DNA of 64,000 nucleotides from Chloroflexota bacterium (lineage in GTDB: Bacteria; Chloroflexota; Limnocylindria; Limnocylindrales; CSP1-4): positions 1-64,000 of the forward strand of contig JAHBUZ010000017.1 of the NCBI GenBank assembly GCA_019637815.1. The letters run 5' to 3'. Of the stretch, positions 55,093-64,000 are shown one piece after another. The notes under the pieces are model-generated. The model ran no database searches. It was given only the letters and a program-made list of their open reading frames with translations, and was not told the origin of the DNA. A program made the translations under genes and the position numbers. The number at the start of each line of letters is the position of its first letter. The stretch's first letter is position 1.

Positions 55093-57480
55093 TCAGCGAG
55101 GGCACATCCCCGCGGGCGCTGGCTCGATCCGCAGGCTGGCCATGGCCGCCGCTGCGAACGCGGCGACCGGCAGCCCGGTCACGCTCATGCGATCGCCACG
55201 GATCGTGACCCGTGCCGAATAGGTGATGGGCACGTCCCCCAACGGGGCCGGCATGTCGACCACGCCGCTCGTGACGAAGCTGGTGGAGCCGCCCGGGGGG
55301 ACCTGGAACCCGACCGGGAACTCCGCGACCGGGACCTCGAACCCGGCGTTCGCCGTGAGGGCACCGGTGCGCAGCACGCCCTCCCACGGACCATCGACGC
55401 CACGGCAGGCGACGAATTCCAGGATCCGCAGCGGAGCGACGCTGGTCACACCGTCGCCGAGGCCCGGCCGATCGAAGTGGACCCACACGGCCTGTGGTGG
55501 CGCCTCGGTCACGCCTGGTTCGGGGGTCGCGCGCTCGATGTGATACCGGACCAGGCCGGTGCTCGTCGTCTGTCGTCGGATGAGCCCGTCGAGCTCGGTC
55601 CGCAGCCTCGTGAAGGGTCCCTGGATGAGCGACCAGACGATCGGTCGCACGCGCTCCGGCAGCTGGCGCAGGATGCCGTCCACACCCAGTCGTGCGAGGT
55701 CACCCAGGCCGGCGCGCTGCACGCTCACATCAGCCTGGAACACGCCGGTGCGCACCTCCCACGGCCCGTCGCCGTCGTCGATGAGGGTCGTGAACGCGAG
55801 GTCACGACGGCCATCCGCGTCGAGCGTGAACACGCCGGGGTCCATGGCCATCAGATCGGCAGGCGATTGGCGCACGGCGAGACCGATGCGGTCACCCTCG
55901 GGTGAGATCTTCGGCAGGGCGATGCCCAGGTCGCGGGCGCATGACTCGAGGAACGCTGGCCAGCGCTGGAGACCACCCAACTCCACACGGACCCGGATGA
56001 CACCCCGGTCCGGTGCCCTGCCCGGATAGCCCTTCTCGGTCACGGACGGGTCGACCGTCGCGACGAGGGTCCATGGTCGGAGCACCGACACGATGGTCGT
56101 GACGAACGCCGCCGTCGCCGCCGCCTGTGCGATGAGGCCGACCACCCGCTCCTGGAACTCCCCCACGATGGCCCGCACGGCGGCCCCGGTGACGCTGACC
56201 GCGAAGTTCCAGATGGTGACCAGCACGGACCCCACCGGGTCACTCGGGACATCGAGACGGAGCGCTTCGAACACGCGCACGAGCGCCCGGTCCACGAACC
56301 CGGCCACGTCGCCGCAGATGCTCGCCTGGGCGGTCCGAGGGCCTGCCACGACCTGTGCGAGTCCGGTGCTGGCCGTGGTGCCAGCGGCCCCGGCCCGGCC
56401 CACGGCCGGCGCGCGGTCGCGTCGGCCGACCGCAGCACGCGTCCCGGCCACGGCCGTCTGGCCATCGGCCTGGGCGCTGCGCTCGCGCGCGATGTCGGCC
56501 ACGAACAGCGTGAGCACGAGCTGCGGGAACACGATGGAGGGCGCCTCGGCCCAGTCCTGGTCACCCATCAATGACCGCGCGAGTCGGGCACCGTCCGTCT
56601 CGACCGCGGCGACATATCCCGCCAGCAGGAAGGACGGTGGGACGAGGTCCTCATCGACCTCCATGAGCGCGTCCAGGTCGGCACCCAGGAGTCCACCACC
56701 CGCCCATGCCTCAAGGGCCATCGCCCGCACCTGGTCCTCCAGCAGGACCATCGGTGAGGCCTCGCCAACAGGAGCCAGGAGCGGCTCGAGGTCGGCGGGG
56801 CCGGCGTAGGTCCCCACGCCCGAGCGCGCCAGTCCCTCGATCGCGGCCGTGACCGTGTCGTCCGTGAACGACGCCGCTGTGAGGCGCCGCACGGTCGCAT
56901 CGGGGTCTCCCGGCACGTCGCCGTCCGCCGTCAGGCGTCCGAGGGCCCGCCAGGTGAGCGCCCGCAGCACCACGGAACCCGGTCGCCCGCCACCGCCGAA
57001 CGCGATGTACTGCGTGATGACCACGGTGTCGCCCTTGCGCACGAGGACATCGCCCGAGATACCCACGATGGCCGCGTCACCCAGCCCGCTCGCGGGCCTG
57101 CCGCCCATCGCACGCGCCTCCTCGTCGAAGCGCTCCCGGCCACCGCCGGACTGGAGGGCGAGGGTGAACGACCGGGTCGATGACGCTGGGTCATCCGCAT
57201 CGAGGTCCCAGCGGCAACCGTTCGGGAGGACGTTCTGGGGACCTGGGGTCACGAGTACGGTGGTGGCGCCCGAGGCCCGGAGGACCTCGTCCTCGGTCAG
57301 CAGGGCACACACGTCCGCGTCGGTCGGCGCTTCGGTGATGCTCGGCCTGCTCGAGGGCAGGGGGTGGGTCGTGGCTGCGGCCGGCCCGATGGTGCCCAGC
57401 ACCTGGACCGACGCCAGCAGCAGCGCGAGCACGCGGCGGCGAGCGAGCTGCGTACCGATGGCCGACATGGCATGTCTCAT
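55093..57480 (-). CDS. Secreted DUF3558-like multidomain protein of unknown function
   Basis: 795 aa. Signal peptide (ARRRVLALLLASVQVLGTIGPAAA). The N-terminal domain VCALLTEDEVLRASG ... NGCRWDL with two cysteines resembles DUF3558-type domains and continues to about residue 140. Then come a helical region with a segment of Ala/Gly-rich linker (about 330-370), a membrane-like stretch (FVTTIVSVLRPWTLVATV), and a C-terminal beta domain. No enzymatic motif. The ATG overlaps the stop of the preceding gene (ATGA), with GAGGT 6 nt upstream. Confidence 0.68.
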   Translation of the reverse strand: MRHAMSAIGTQLARRRVLALLLASVQVLGTIGPAAATTHPLPSSRPSITEAPTDADVCALLTEDEVLRASGATTVLVTPGPQNVLPNGCRWDLDADDPASSTRSFTLALQSGGGRERFDEEARAMGGRPASGLGDAAIVGISGDVLVRKGDTVVITQYIAFGGGGRPGSVVLRALTWRALGRLTADGDVPGDPDATVRRLTAASFTDDTVTAAIEGLARSGVGTYAGPADLEPLLAPVGEASPMVLLEDQVRAMALEAWAGGGLLGADLDALMEVDEDLVPPSFLLAGYVAAVETDGARLARSLMGDQDWAEAPSIVFPQLVLTLFVADIARERSAQADGQTAVAGTRAAVGRRDRAPAVGRAGAAGTTASTGLAQVVAGPRTAQASICGDVAGFVDRALVRVFEALRLDVPSDPVGSVLVTIWNFAVSVTGAAVRAIVGEFQERVVGLIAQAAATAAFVTTIVSVLRPWTLVATVDPSVTEKGYPGRAPDRGVIRVRVELGGLQRWPAFLESCARDLGIALPKISPEGDRIGLAVRQSPADLMAMDPGVFTLDADGRRDLAFTTLIDDGDGPWEVRTGVFQADVSVQRAGLGDLARLGVDGILRQLPERVRPIVWSLIQGPFTRLRTELDGLIRRQTTSTGLVRYHIERATPEPGVTEAPPQAVWVHFDRPGLGDGVTSVAPLRILEFVACRGVDGPWEGVLRTGALTANAGFEVPVAEFPVGFQVPPGGSTSFVTSGVVDMPAPLGDVPITYSARVTIRGDRMSVTGLPVAAFAAAAMASLRIEPAPAGMCPR

Positions 57481-58526
57481 GGCAGACCTCGCAGAACCTC
57501 CCTGAGGATCTCCACCGGTGCATCGACGACCCAGAGCACATCACCCGAGACGAGCATGTGGCGCGGCACGCCCAGCGTCGCATCCTGGACCTCCGTGACG
57601 GGCCTGCCGTCGATCTGGATGTCCGATGTCCCGAGGGACATGCTCTCGGAGAGGACGAAGGGCATCACCACGAGGAGCGGACCGACGTCGCCATCCCGGA
57701 GGCGGAAGGCGGCGACGGTCACGCGTCCCGCGCCCGGCGGCTCCACCGACCCTGTCGCGGTCTCCATCTCATCAGGCGATCGGCCCTGACCCGTGATGGC
57801 GTCCCTGAACAGCCCCGCGCGGAAGGTGTCGATGGCGTCCAGCTCCGCGAGGAACGCGCCGCCCGTCCCGGGCGTGGGCACGAGCGGGACACCGGCGATC
57901 TCCCGCGGGAACCACGTGACGAGCGCCGCGGACGGGTCGATCGAAGGACCCGCGGACGGTGCCGCCACCGAGGGTCGCGGGCTCGCAGGCGCGGTGATGC
58001 CCAGTCGGCCAAGGGCCTCCTCGGCGAGTGGGACCACGATCGACGACGCGTCGGGTGTCTCGGTCGAGAAGAACAGGATCGGCAGCACCGCGAGCCGTCG
58101 ATCGCCCAGGTCCACCCAGGCACCGTCATCGCTCACCCAGGCCGGCATGCCCCGGATGGACGTGGAGGTCCCGCCGGCCGCGAACTCGGCCATCACGCCC
58201 GGCATCCCTCGGTCCTCGAACCGGATATCGACCATGTACGACCCGGTCGGGTCGGCACCCTCGTAGATGCAGCCGGCGTCGCCGATGACGACCCGATCGA
58301 ACGTGAGTCCCGTGATCCCGGCGACCTCGTCCAGTGCCAGGAGGCAGGGCGGATCGGTGGACCCATCGTCGACATCCTGGGCGACCGCGGGCGAGACAGG
58401 CGGCGCCAGGCCGACGGCGAGCGCCAGTCCGACGACGAGCGCCAGGGCGGGCAACACGCGGCGTTCGATCGAGCCGGCTCGATCCGGACGTCCCCGTTGC
58501 CCGACGGTTCGCCGCATGCGCGTCAC
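57477..58526 (-). CDS. Secreted protein with two DUF3558-like halves
   Basis: 349 aa. Signal peptide (RRVLPALALVVGLALAVGLAPPVSPAVA). After it PCLLALDEVAGITG ... GCIYEGADPTGSYMVDIRF repeats the Cys-helix-Cys-strand pattern seen at the start of the downstream partner, so the two may form a pair. A Ser/Pro linker at about 195-215 separates a second alpha/beta half. The start could be GTG 58526 or ATG 58517; TAGCGT sits 7 bp before the latter, the leaderless spacing. Confidence 0.65.
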   Translation of the reverse strand: MTRMRRTVGQRGRPDRAGSIERRVLPALALVVGLALAVGLAPPVSPAVAQDVDDGSTDPPCLLALDEVAGITGLTFDRVVIGDAGCIYEGADPTGSYMVDIRFEDRGMPGVMAEFAAGGTSTSIRGMPAWVSDDGAWVDLGDRRLAVLPILFFSTETPDASSIVVPLAEEALGRLGITAPASPRPSVAAPSAGPSIDPSAALVTWFPREIAGVPLVPTPGTGGAFLAELDAIDTFRAGLFRDAITGQGRSPDEMETATGSVEPPGAGRVTVAAFRLRDGDVGPLLVVMPFVLSESMSLGTSDIQIDGRPVTEVQDATLGVPRHMLVSGDVLWVVDAPVEILREVLRGLP

Positions 58527-58582
58527 GCTACGACACCGGTCAAGGGGCGGCCCGGAAGCGAACGAGACGCGCGAGGGAGACG

Positions 58583-60088
58583 CTACGCCGACCGGTCGGC
58601 CGCGTCAGGCAGCAGGCCGATGCGTGGCCCTCCGAACCGGGCACGACCGCCTACGGCGAGCAGGCCCCACACGCCACGCGTCCGGTCGTAGCCGCGCGTC
58701 GAGAGCGCCACGTCGTCGACGTACGCCACGATCGCTGACCCGTCCACGATGACCCGCACATGTGCGCGGCCGGAGGACACGTCCAGGGGGCGCTCGATCT
58801 CGTGGTCGGGCGCGTCCACGTACGCCCGGTCGGCCTCGGGGCCGAACGGGATGGTGATGTGATGTGGTCGCCGGTCGAGCACGAACCGCCCACGCCGTGG
58901 CTCGAGGCGCAGGTGGTAGCCCTCCTCCAGCCCCTCATCCGCCTGGAGCACGATCGCCAGCTCGTCGACATCGGAGGTCAGGTCGACCGTCACATCGAGC
59001 AGGCAGGTCGAGCCCATCGGACCCATCGGCAGCCAGCCGAGACCATCGCCGTCGAAGACGTGCGCGTCGCCGTCCGTCGTCCAGCCACCGAGGCCACGAC
59101 CGGGCCGGGCCGGGGTCATCCGGAAGCGATCGAGGAGCGCCTGCACGGGTCGCACGCCGAGGGTCCCGTCCGGCCGGGCCACGAGCTCATGGACGAGCAG
59201 GTGCCCGCCCCACTGGCGATGGCCGGTATCCCGGTCGCCCGAGCGCGTCGCCAGCCATCCCATGAGATAGCGGCGATGCCCGTCGGACACGGTCTTCATG
59301 GCATAGACGTCCGGCGCCTCGAGGGCATCCCAGGTGGGCGTCCGCCACGGGCCGTCCTGGGCATCGGCGACCAGGTATCGAGTCGCGAACCGGTCCGAGT
59401 ATCCGGCGTACACCAGATACCAGTGGTCGCCCATCGGGAACAGGTCGGGACACTCGGGTGCCCGGGTGGTGCCGGGCGTGAGCATCGGTGGGCGGACGGT
59501 CCAGGTCCGTCGGTCGGTGGAGGTGGCGAGACCGAACGTGCCCCGTCGATCGGACGGCCCGTCCGTGACGCGGGCGCACAGGACCATGTGCCACTGCCCG
59601 TCCGTGCCTCGCAGGATGTACGGGTCGCGCCAGTCATCGCGCTCGTACCAGCGCTCGTCCGCCTCGAGGATGAAGTCGCGATCCTTCGTCCAGGTGACCA
59701 GGTCCGGGCTCGTGGTGCGCAGCACGACCTGCTCCGGCCGGCCGCGCGTCGGGTTCGAGGGGTTGATGCCCGCGTAGTACGCCACGTAGCCACCGTCCGG
59801 GTCGGCGTCCACGGACCCGGTGCCCACGATGAGGTCCAGCTCGTCCGGGGTGCCGTGGGGGATCGCGACCGGCAGCTCGCGGAACGTGACCAGGTCCTCC
59901 GACACGAGGTGGTTCCAGGCGAGCCCCTGCCAAGCGCCGCGCGCATCACGGTCATCGACGATGTAGAACGCGTGGAACGCACCCTCGCCGAAGAACGGGA
60001 TGACATCACCCACCCAGGCATCCGGGGGCCGATAGAGCAGCGACGGCTCCCCTGCCCTGCTGCCCTGCGGTGTGCGCACCTCGCTCAT
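58583..60088 (-). CDS. GH32-family glycosidase (beta-fructosidase-like)
   Basis: 501 aa, no signal peptide. Five-bladed propeller features: YRPPDAWVGDVIPFFGEGAFHAFYIV (N-terminal nucleophile region, with WVGD rather than the usual WMNDPNG), DWRDPYILRG (the RDP motif) and APECPDLFPMGDHW (the EC.D acid/base motif). A C-terminal beta-sandwich follows (RFVLDRRPH; VRVIVDGSAIVAYVDD). The altered first motif means the substrate may not be sucrose or inulin. Coupled by ATGA to the GH172 gene upstream. Confidence 0.82.
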   Translation of the reverse strand: MSEVRTPQGSRAGEPSLLYRPPDAWVGDVIPFFGEGAFHAFYIVDDRDARGAWQGLAWNHLVSEDLVTFRELPVAIPHGTPDELDLIVGTGSVDADPDGGYVAYYAGINPSNPTRGRPEQVVLRTTSPDLVTWTKDRDFILEADERWYERDDWRDPYILRGTDGQWHMVLCARVTDGPSDRRGTFGLATSTDRRTWTVRPPMLTPGTTRAPECPDLFPMGDHWYLVYAGYSDRFATRYLVADAQDGPWRTPTWDALEAPDVYAMKTVSDGHRRYLMGWLATRSGDRDTGHRQWGGHLLVHELVARPDGTLGVRPVQALLDRFRMTPARPGRGLGGWTTDGDAHVFDGDGLGWLPMGPMGSTCLLDVTVDLTSDVDELAIVLQADEGLEEGYHLRLEPRRGRFVLDRRPHHITIPFGPEADRAYVDAPDHEIERPLDVSSGRAHVRVIVDGSAIVAYVDDVALSTRGYDRTRGVWGLLAVGGRARFGGPRIGLLPDAADRSA

Positions 60089-61437
60089 CGGAAGCGTGCC
60101 CGCAGGTCGCGTGCCGCATCACGGATCCCGATCTCCTCGCGCGCCGACCGGGCCGTCCGCTCGGCCATGCGCTGCGCCATGCGGTCGTCGTACTCGCGGG
60201 CTCGTTCGAGCGCGGCGGCGCGGGCGGCGGCCACCTCATCCTCGATGCCGGCAGGCACGGGACCGACCGGTGGTGGTCCGCCGGCGCTCGGTCGATGGGG
60301 CAGTCGCTGGGCGACGGGCAGGATGGTCGCCGTCGGCGAGGGTGGCAGCTGGTACCAGTAGGCGGTCGATGACCAGTCATCGGCGAGATGGTTCGCGTGA
60401 CCGTGCTCGATGGTCACGCGGATGCGCCGCTGGAAGTGCACCGGGTCCGGGCCGTGGAAGCGGTAGCTCACGGCGTACCCGGGCACATCGCTCTCGTGGA
60501 GGATCGCGCCATGCCAGGGATAGGCTTGTCGCTGCATCCCCCATGCGTGGTTGAAGTAGTCCTCGGCGCCCGTGCCGTGGAGGCTCGGTGGCCACGTGTC
60601 GTCGTCGATCATGATCATGTCATCGCCCTCGCCCCACCAGCTTCCCTGGCGATGGAACACGGACAGGTTCATGCCCACGTAGTGGCCGGTCCCCTCCGTC
60701 TCCAGCACGACGTAGTTGTGGTCGGAGGTCAGGTTCGGGACGTTGGTCTCCGGGCTGTTCACCTGGAGGTCCGGCCCCCAGCCGGGGCACGGGTCCGAGC
60801 GACGCCACTGCGCGTGGAGATACGCCACGTCCTCCGGCAGGGGCTGGCGATACAGCTCGTAGTCGACGTGGAAGTACTGGCCGTACGGCACGTCGTTCTC
60901 GTTGACGAGCTCCACGCGGACATGCTCCCGGAAGGGCATCGGGAGATAGCTGTTGAGCGAAGCGCTGCCGCCGAACCGGAGCATCTCATCCGGCTTGGCG
61001 GTCACCGTGAAGAACGCGGACGCGTAGTTGGCGGGCATCGAGTGGCCCACGCCGAAGAAGTCGCCGAGGGGTACGAGGATGGCGGGCGTGTCCGCGCCGT
61101 CATACGTGACCCGCAGCAGCACCTTGCGGTAGTAGTCGGGATCGGCCTCCTCCCAGGTGTTGCCGAGCGCGGGATGGATCTCCAGCACCGGCGCCGCCTG
61201 GCCACCCGCGATGGGGTCGATCAGGCCCGGCCCCAGGGTGCGACGGCAGAACTGGGTCATCCAGATGTGGGTGATGGCACCGGGGCCCTCGAGGTCGGCG
61301 ATGACCCGCGTCTCACCAGGGCCGATGATCCAGTTGTCCTGGTTGCGGCCCCGCTGGTCCCAGCTGGAGACACGGCCACTGCGGGCGTCACGGACACGAG
61401 CGAGCGCGAGCGTCGAGAACGGGGACGGGTCGGACAT
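60085..61437 (-). CDS. GH172 (DUF2961) glycoside hydrolase, copy 1
   Basis: 450 aa. Viral jelly-roll type family DUF2961, now GH172, which includes alpha-D-fructofuranosidases/difructose dianhydride hydrolases and D-arabinofuranosidases. Conserved acidic residues: E270 (WWGEGDDMI) and E292 (GTGAEDYF), the probable catalytic pair. PLGDFFGVG and SYLPMPF are family landmarks. After a Pro-rich linker the C-terminus is a charged helix (VAAARAAALERAREYDDRM). No signal peptide, so cytosolic. ATG 61437 with AAGGAT about 5 nt upstream. Confidence 0.87.
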   Translation of the reverse strand: MSDPSPFSTLALARVRDARSGRVSSWDQRGRNQDNWIIGPGETRVIADLEGPGAITHIWMTQFCRRTLGPGLIDPIAGGQAAPVLEIHPALGNTWEEADPDYYRKVLLRVTYDGADTPAILVPLGDFFGVGHSMPANYASAFFTVTAKPDEMLRFGGSASLNSYLPMPFREHVRVELVNENDVPYGQYFHVDYELYRQPLPEDVAYLHAQWRRSDPCPGWGPDLQVNSPETNVPNLTSDHNYVVLETEGTGHYVGMNLSVFHRQGSWWGEGDDMIMIDDDTWPPSLHGTGAEDYFNHAWGMQRQAYPWHGAILHESDVPGYAVSYRFHGPDPVHFQRRIRVTIEHGHANHLADDWSSTAYWYQLPPSPTATILPVAQRLPHRPSAGGPPPVGPVPAGIEDEVAAARAAALERAREYDDRMAQRMAERTARSAREEIGIRDAARDLRARFR

Positions 61438-61463
61438 CGGGATCCTTTCGAGGTGGAGGGTGG

Positions 61464-62825
61464 TCAGCCGAGCGTTCGCCGACGGAGGTCGCGGACCTCC
61501 GCTCGGCTGGCGGCCTCGGCGGCGCGGGTGGCATCGAGTCGGTCACGGAGGTGGGCCTCCGCGGCCGCATGCTGGGTGACGAGGCGTTCGGCAGCGGTCG
61601 TCCGGGCAGCGGTCCGATCGGGCCGGTCGAGAGCCGACGAGGCGCCGGGCGGGCCGGGCGGGACGGGTGGAGCGGCCGAGTCAGGCGCGGCAGACGGACG
61701 GGGTCGAGCCCCGAGGCGGATGCTCGGCAGCCGCTCCGCGACCGGCGCGAGCGAGGCCGGCGGCGAGGCCGACCGCTGGTACCAGTACGCGGTCATCGAC
61801 CAGTCATCGCCGAGGTGGTTGGCGTGACCGCGTTCCATGGACACGTGGATGCGCTCCCGGAAGCGCACCGGGTCGGTGAGGTGGAAGCGGTAGCTGACCT
61901 GGACCCCGGTGACATCGTCCTCGTGGACCACGGAGCCGGCGAACGGACCCGCGACCCGCTGCATCTCCCAGGCGTGGCCGAACATGTCCTCGCTGCCGGT
62001 GCCATGGAGCCGTGGCGGCCATGGCTCGCCGTCCACCACGATCATGTCGTCACCCTCGCCCCACCAGGAGGCCTCACCGGCGTGGAGGCCGTGTCGGTCC
62101 CCTCGATCGTGGACCACGGTGAGGTTGCAGCCGATGTACTGGCCGTCCCCCTCGACCTCCAGGATGGTGACGTTGTCCCGTGGATCCAACGTCGCTGCGG
62201 ACAGCGTCTCGGGCGCGTTCACGGTGAGATCCGGGCCCCAGGCGTCCGTCCCACGATCGCGGCGCCATGCGGCATGGAGGCGTCCGGTGTCGGCCGGGCG
62301 GGGGTCGCCCTGGAGCTCGAAGTCGACCTGGAAGTACTGGCCCACCCAGTGCTCGCCCTCGTTCAGGATCTCGACCACCGCGCGCCGGTCGAAGGGCATC
62401 GGCAGATAGCAGTTCAGCGCGAGATGACCAGTACGGCGGAGCTCCGTGTCGGGCCGCGCGGACGTGGTGAACGGCAGGCTCGTGAACGTGGCGGCGATGC
62501 CGTCGCCGAGGCAGAAGAAGTCGCCGAGCGGCACCAGCACCGCGGGCTCGGGGTCATCGTCCCAGGTGATGCGCAGGACGAGGGTCCGCAGCAGGTCCGG
62601 GTCGGGGATCTCGTGATCGACCCCGACGCGGATGCTGGACCGCTGGGTGAGCCAGAGATGGGTGATGGTGCCCGGCCCCGGCAGGTCAGCGATGACCACC
62701 GAGCCGCCGGGTGGGATCGCCCACCAGTCATCGTTGCGGCCGCTCCGATCCCAGCTGGAGGTCCGGCCACTGACGACGTCCCGAAGCGACGCGATGCGGC
62801 CGAGCGGACCCGTGGGCGTGGTCAT
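61464..62825 (-). CDS. GH172 (DUF2961) glycoside hydrolase, copy 2
   Basis: 453 aa paralogue of copy 1. Catalytic candidates E257 (WWGEGDDMI) and E279 (GTGSEDMF); PLGDFFCLG, CYLPMPF and NHLGDDWSMTAYWYQ are shared. It has an insert (HDRGDRHGLHAGEA) before the catalytic strand and a longer Pro/Ala-rich linker (about 375-400) before the C-terminal helix. Two GH172 genes next to GH32 suggest stepwise action on a fructofuranose- or arabinofuranose-containing glycan. Start ATG overlaps the upstream stop. Confidence 0.87.
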   Translation of the reverse strand: MTTPTGPLGRIASLRDVVSGRTSSWDRSGRNDDWWAIPPGGSVVIADLPGPGTITHLWLTQRSSIRVGVDHEIPDPDLLRTLVLRITWDDDPEPAVLVPLGDFFCLGDGIAATFTSLPFTTSARPDTELRRTGHLALNCYLPMPFDRRAVVEILNEGEHWVGQYFQVDFELQGDPRPADTGRLHAAWRRDRGTDAWGPDLTVNAPETLSAATLDPRDNVTILEVEGDGQYIGCNLTVVHDRGDRHGLHAGEASWWGEGDDMIVVDGEPWPPRLHGTGSEDMFGHAWEMQRVAGPFAGSVVHEDDVTGVQVSYRFHLTDPVRFRERIHVSMERGHANHLGDDWSMTAYWYQRSASPPASLAPVAERLPSIRLGARPRPSAAPDSAAPPVPPGPPGASSALDRPDRTAARTTAAERLVTQHAAAEAHLRDRLDATRAAEAASRAEVRDLRRRTLG

Positions 62826-64000
62826 GCCGGGTCGTTCCCGCGGACGATCGCGGTGATGAGGGTCGCGGGGACATGGTCCATGAGTGGCGGCGCATCAGCG
62901 ATCGGGCCTGCCAGGGCGTCGGGACGTGGGATCGGGAGCCGCGGCATCGGTCGTGGCTCGACCGCGGGCGTGCCGAGCACGAGATACGGCACCTGGTGGA
63001 CCGCGGCGAGCACCGCGAGCGTCGTGGCACCCGCGGGAGCGAGGATGGACCCGTCCGCGCCCAACCACTCGGCACCCACCACGACGGCGGCGACCCGGTC
63101 GGTGCCGATGACGCTGGCCGCGGCGGCATCGGCGATGAGCGTGGCGCGTCCACCGGCCGCCGTGAGGTCGCCCCGGATCGCGAGCCCCTCCCCCGTGGGC
63201 GTCGAGGCGGTCACCAGAAGGTCCCGTGGCGGGATACCGGCGGTCCGGCACCCATCCAGCAGGGTCGCCGCCAGACCCAGCTCACCACTAGCGCGTGTCG
63301 AGAGCGCTCCGTGGAGCAGCAGATCCCCGGGCGGCAGGCCGGCGAGGAGCAGCGCGGCCTCCGCGGCCAGCGCCGGGATCGTGCTCGCGAGCGCTGCCGC
63401 GTGAGCGTCCCCGAGCGCCTCGAGCCGCGTGGCGAGGTCCATCGGGAGCCGGTCGATGGCCGGCGGGTCCGTCGCGTCCGGCTCCGCCAGGTCCGGCGCG
63501 GATGGGTCGCCACGCCACGCGGCCTCGGCCGCGTCCAGGACCGCAGCGAGCGCCGCGGATGCTGGTCGGGCGCCCCGAAGCAGCGATGCGGTGCCGGCGA
63601 GCGCGTTGCGTCTCAGCATGGGATCCATGTGCGCCACGGCCCGTGCCGTGCCCGCCATCGCCCAAGCACCGAGTGGACCGAGCGCCGGACCCGATCCCAC
63701 CTGGTGTCTCGCGAGCAGGCGCACGAGCGCCGCGCCATCGGGACATGGCAGCCACGAGACGCCCTCCTCGGCCAGGCGGTCGGCGACCAGGAGGCCGCGA
63801 ACAGGGTCGCGTCGCCACGCCGACCGCGTCGGTGGGGTCGATGGCGCCGGTGGCAGGGTCGACGGTGCCGGGACCTGCGTCGGTCGCTCCAGCGTGATCG
63901 CGCGGAGGGCCATCGTGCCGATGACGGAGGACGCGCCCACCAAGGTCCCTGTCACCCCGATCGCATCGCGCGAGACCGCCCGCAGGAAGTGTCGTCGCTC
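62822..64000 (-). CDS. aIF2B/MtnA-like sugar-phosphate isomerase family protein (5' end outside window)
   Basis: The C-terminal half matches the eIF2B/MtnA/ribose-1,5-bisphosphate isomerase fold: LLLHGALSTRASGELGLAAT, then EGLAIRGDLTAAGGRATLIA, VVVGAEWLGADG and ATTLAVLAAVHQVPYLVLG, corresponding to the MtnA ligand strands. The frame is open to the window edge and adds ERRHFLRAVSRDAIG before GTG 63955, so the start lies beyond the window. RRHFL next to a hydrophobic stretch resembles a Tat signal, unexpected in this family. It is the first visible gene of the GH172-GH32 operon and may isomerise a pentose or ketose phosphate. Confidence 0.68.
   Translation of the reverse strand, partial: ERRHFLRAVSRDAIGVTGTLVGASSVIGTMALRAITLERPTQVPAPSTLPPAPSTPPTRSAWRRDPVRGLLVADRLAEEGVSWLPCPDGAALVRLLARHQVGSGPALGPLGAWAMAGTARAVAHMDPMLRRNALAGTASLLRGARPASAALAAVLDAAEAAWRGDPSAPDLAEPDATDPPAIDRLPMDLATRLEALGDAHAAALASTIPALAAEAALLLAGLPPGDLLLHGALSTRASGELGLAATLLDGCRTAGIPPRDLLVTASTPTGEGLAIRGDLTAAGGRATLIADAAAASVIGTDRVAAVVVGAEWLGADGSILAPAGATTLAVLAAVHQVPYLVLGTPAVEPRPMPRLPIPRPDALAGPIADAPPLMDHVPATLITAIVRGNDPA

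Overview
The window is a dense, high-G+C bacterial chromosome segment (about 70% G+C by eye) with long operons whose genes overlap by ATGA, GTGA or TGATG. Many start codons are GTG, and several genes appear to be read from leaderless transcripts (a -10-like TAnnnT lies 6-8 nt before the ATG). Uma2 nucleases, Gfo/Idh/MocA oxidoreductases, Acg-type nitroreductase, GH172 and full ABC uptake operons fit a Chloroflexota lineage (Limnocylindria/Ellin6529-like) best. This is an inference from gene style; an actinobacterium cannot be excluded.

1-30.9 kb is one large catabolic region. A minus-strand operon (217-9409) encodes a PLP enzyme, an oxidoreductase, a TIM-barrel protein, an SDR epimerase, two acid-sugar-dehydratase-like enolase-superfamily enzymes, an N-acyl-D-amino-acid deacylase and a DapA-type lyase. 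Divergent from it is a PotBCAD-type importer followed by two tandem TRZ/ATZ-type amidohydrolases (9656-16718). After a small minus operon (M20 peptidase, RhaM-like mutarotase) and an oxidoreductase, a Dpp/Opp-type importer operon runs on into GarR-like dehydrogenase, two RutB-like cysteine hydrolases, a lactonase-like amidohydrolase, a second DapA-like enzyme and a phosphotriesterase-family hydrolase (19804-30872). No transcription factor is visible in these 31 kb. A 115-bp promoter block is repeated almost identically (111/115) in front of both transporter operons, which suggests co-regulation from outside. The enzymes fit uptake and stepwise breakdown of a nitrogen-containing or acylated sugar acid; the exact substrate is not readable from sequence.

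30.9-40.3 kb is accessory: a secreted protein, six unknown or poorly known plus-strand genes (including an RDD membrane protein and possible immunity-like proteins), a tandem Uma2 array with a decayed third copy, and a secreted Asp-box beta-propeller protein whose 3' end overlaps the last Uma2 gene. 40.4-41.6 kb holds orphan hypA-hypB. 42.7-44.4 kb is a small island bounded by 35-bp direct repeats, one inside tRNA-Gln(CUG), with a truncated tyrosine recombinase, a 26-bp perfect palindrome and a secreted protein.

44.5-64 kb carries GH3, argG, a DUF488 gene, a DUF433/VapC45-type toxin-antitoxin pair, a GH10 xylanase, a lone Uma2 with the same promoter layout as the array, an Acg-type nitroreductase, another Gfo/Idh/MocA oxidoreductase, two coupled secreted DUF3558-like proteins, and a translationally coupled GH32-GH172-GH172-aIF2B-like cluster that probably works on fructan or other furanoside glycans. 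The last gene runs off the right edge, and the first is only the C-terminus of an amidohydrolase.
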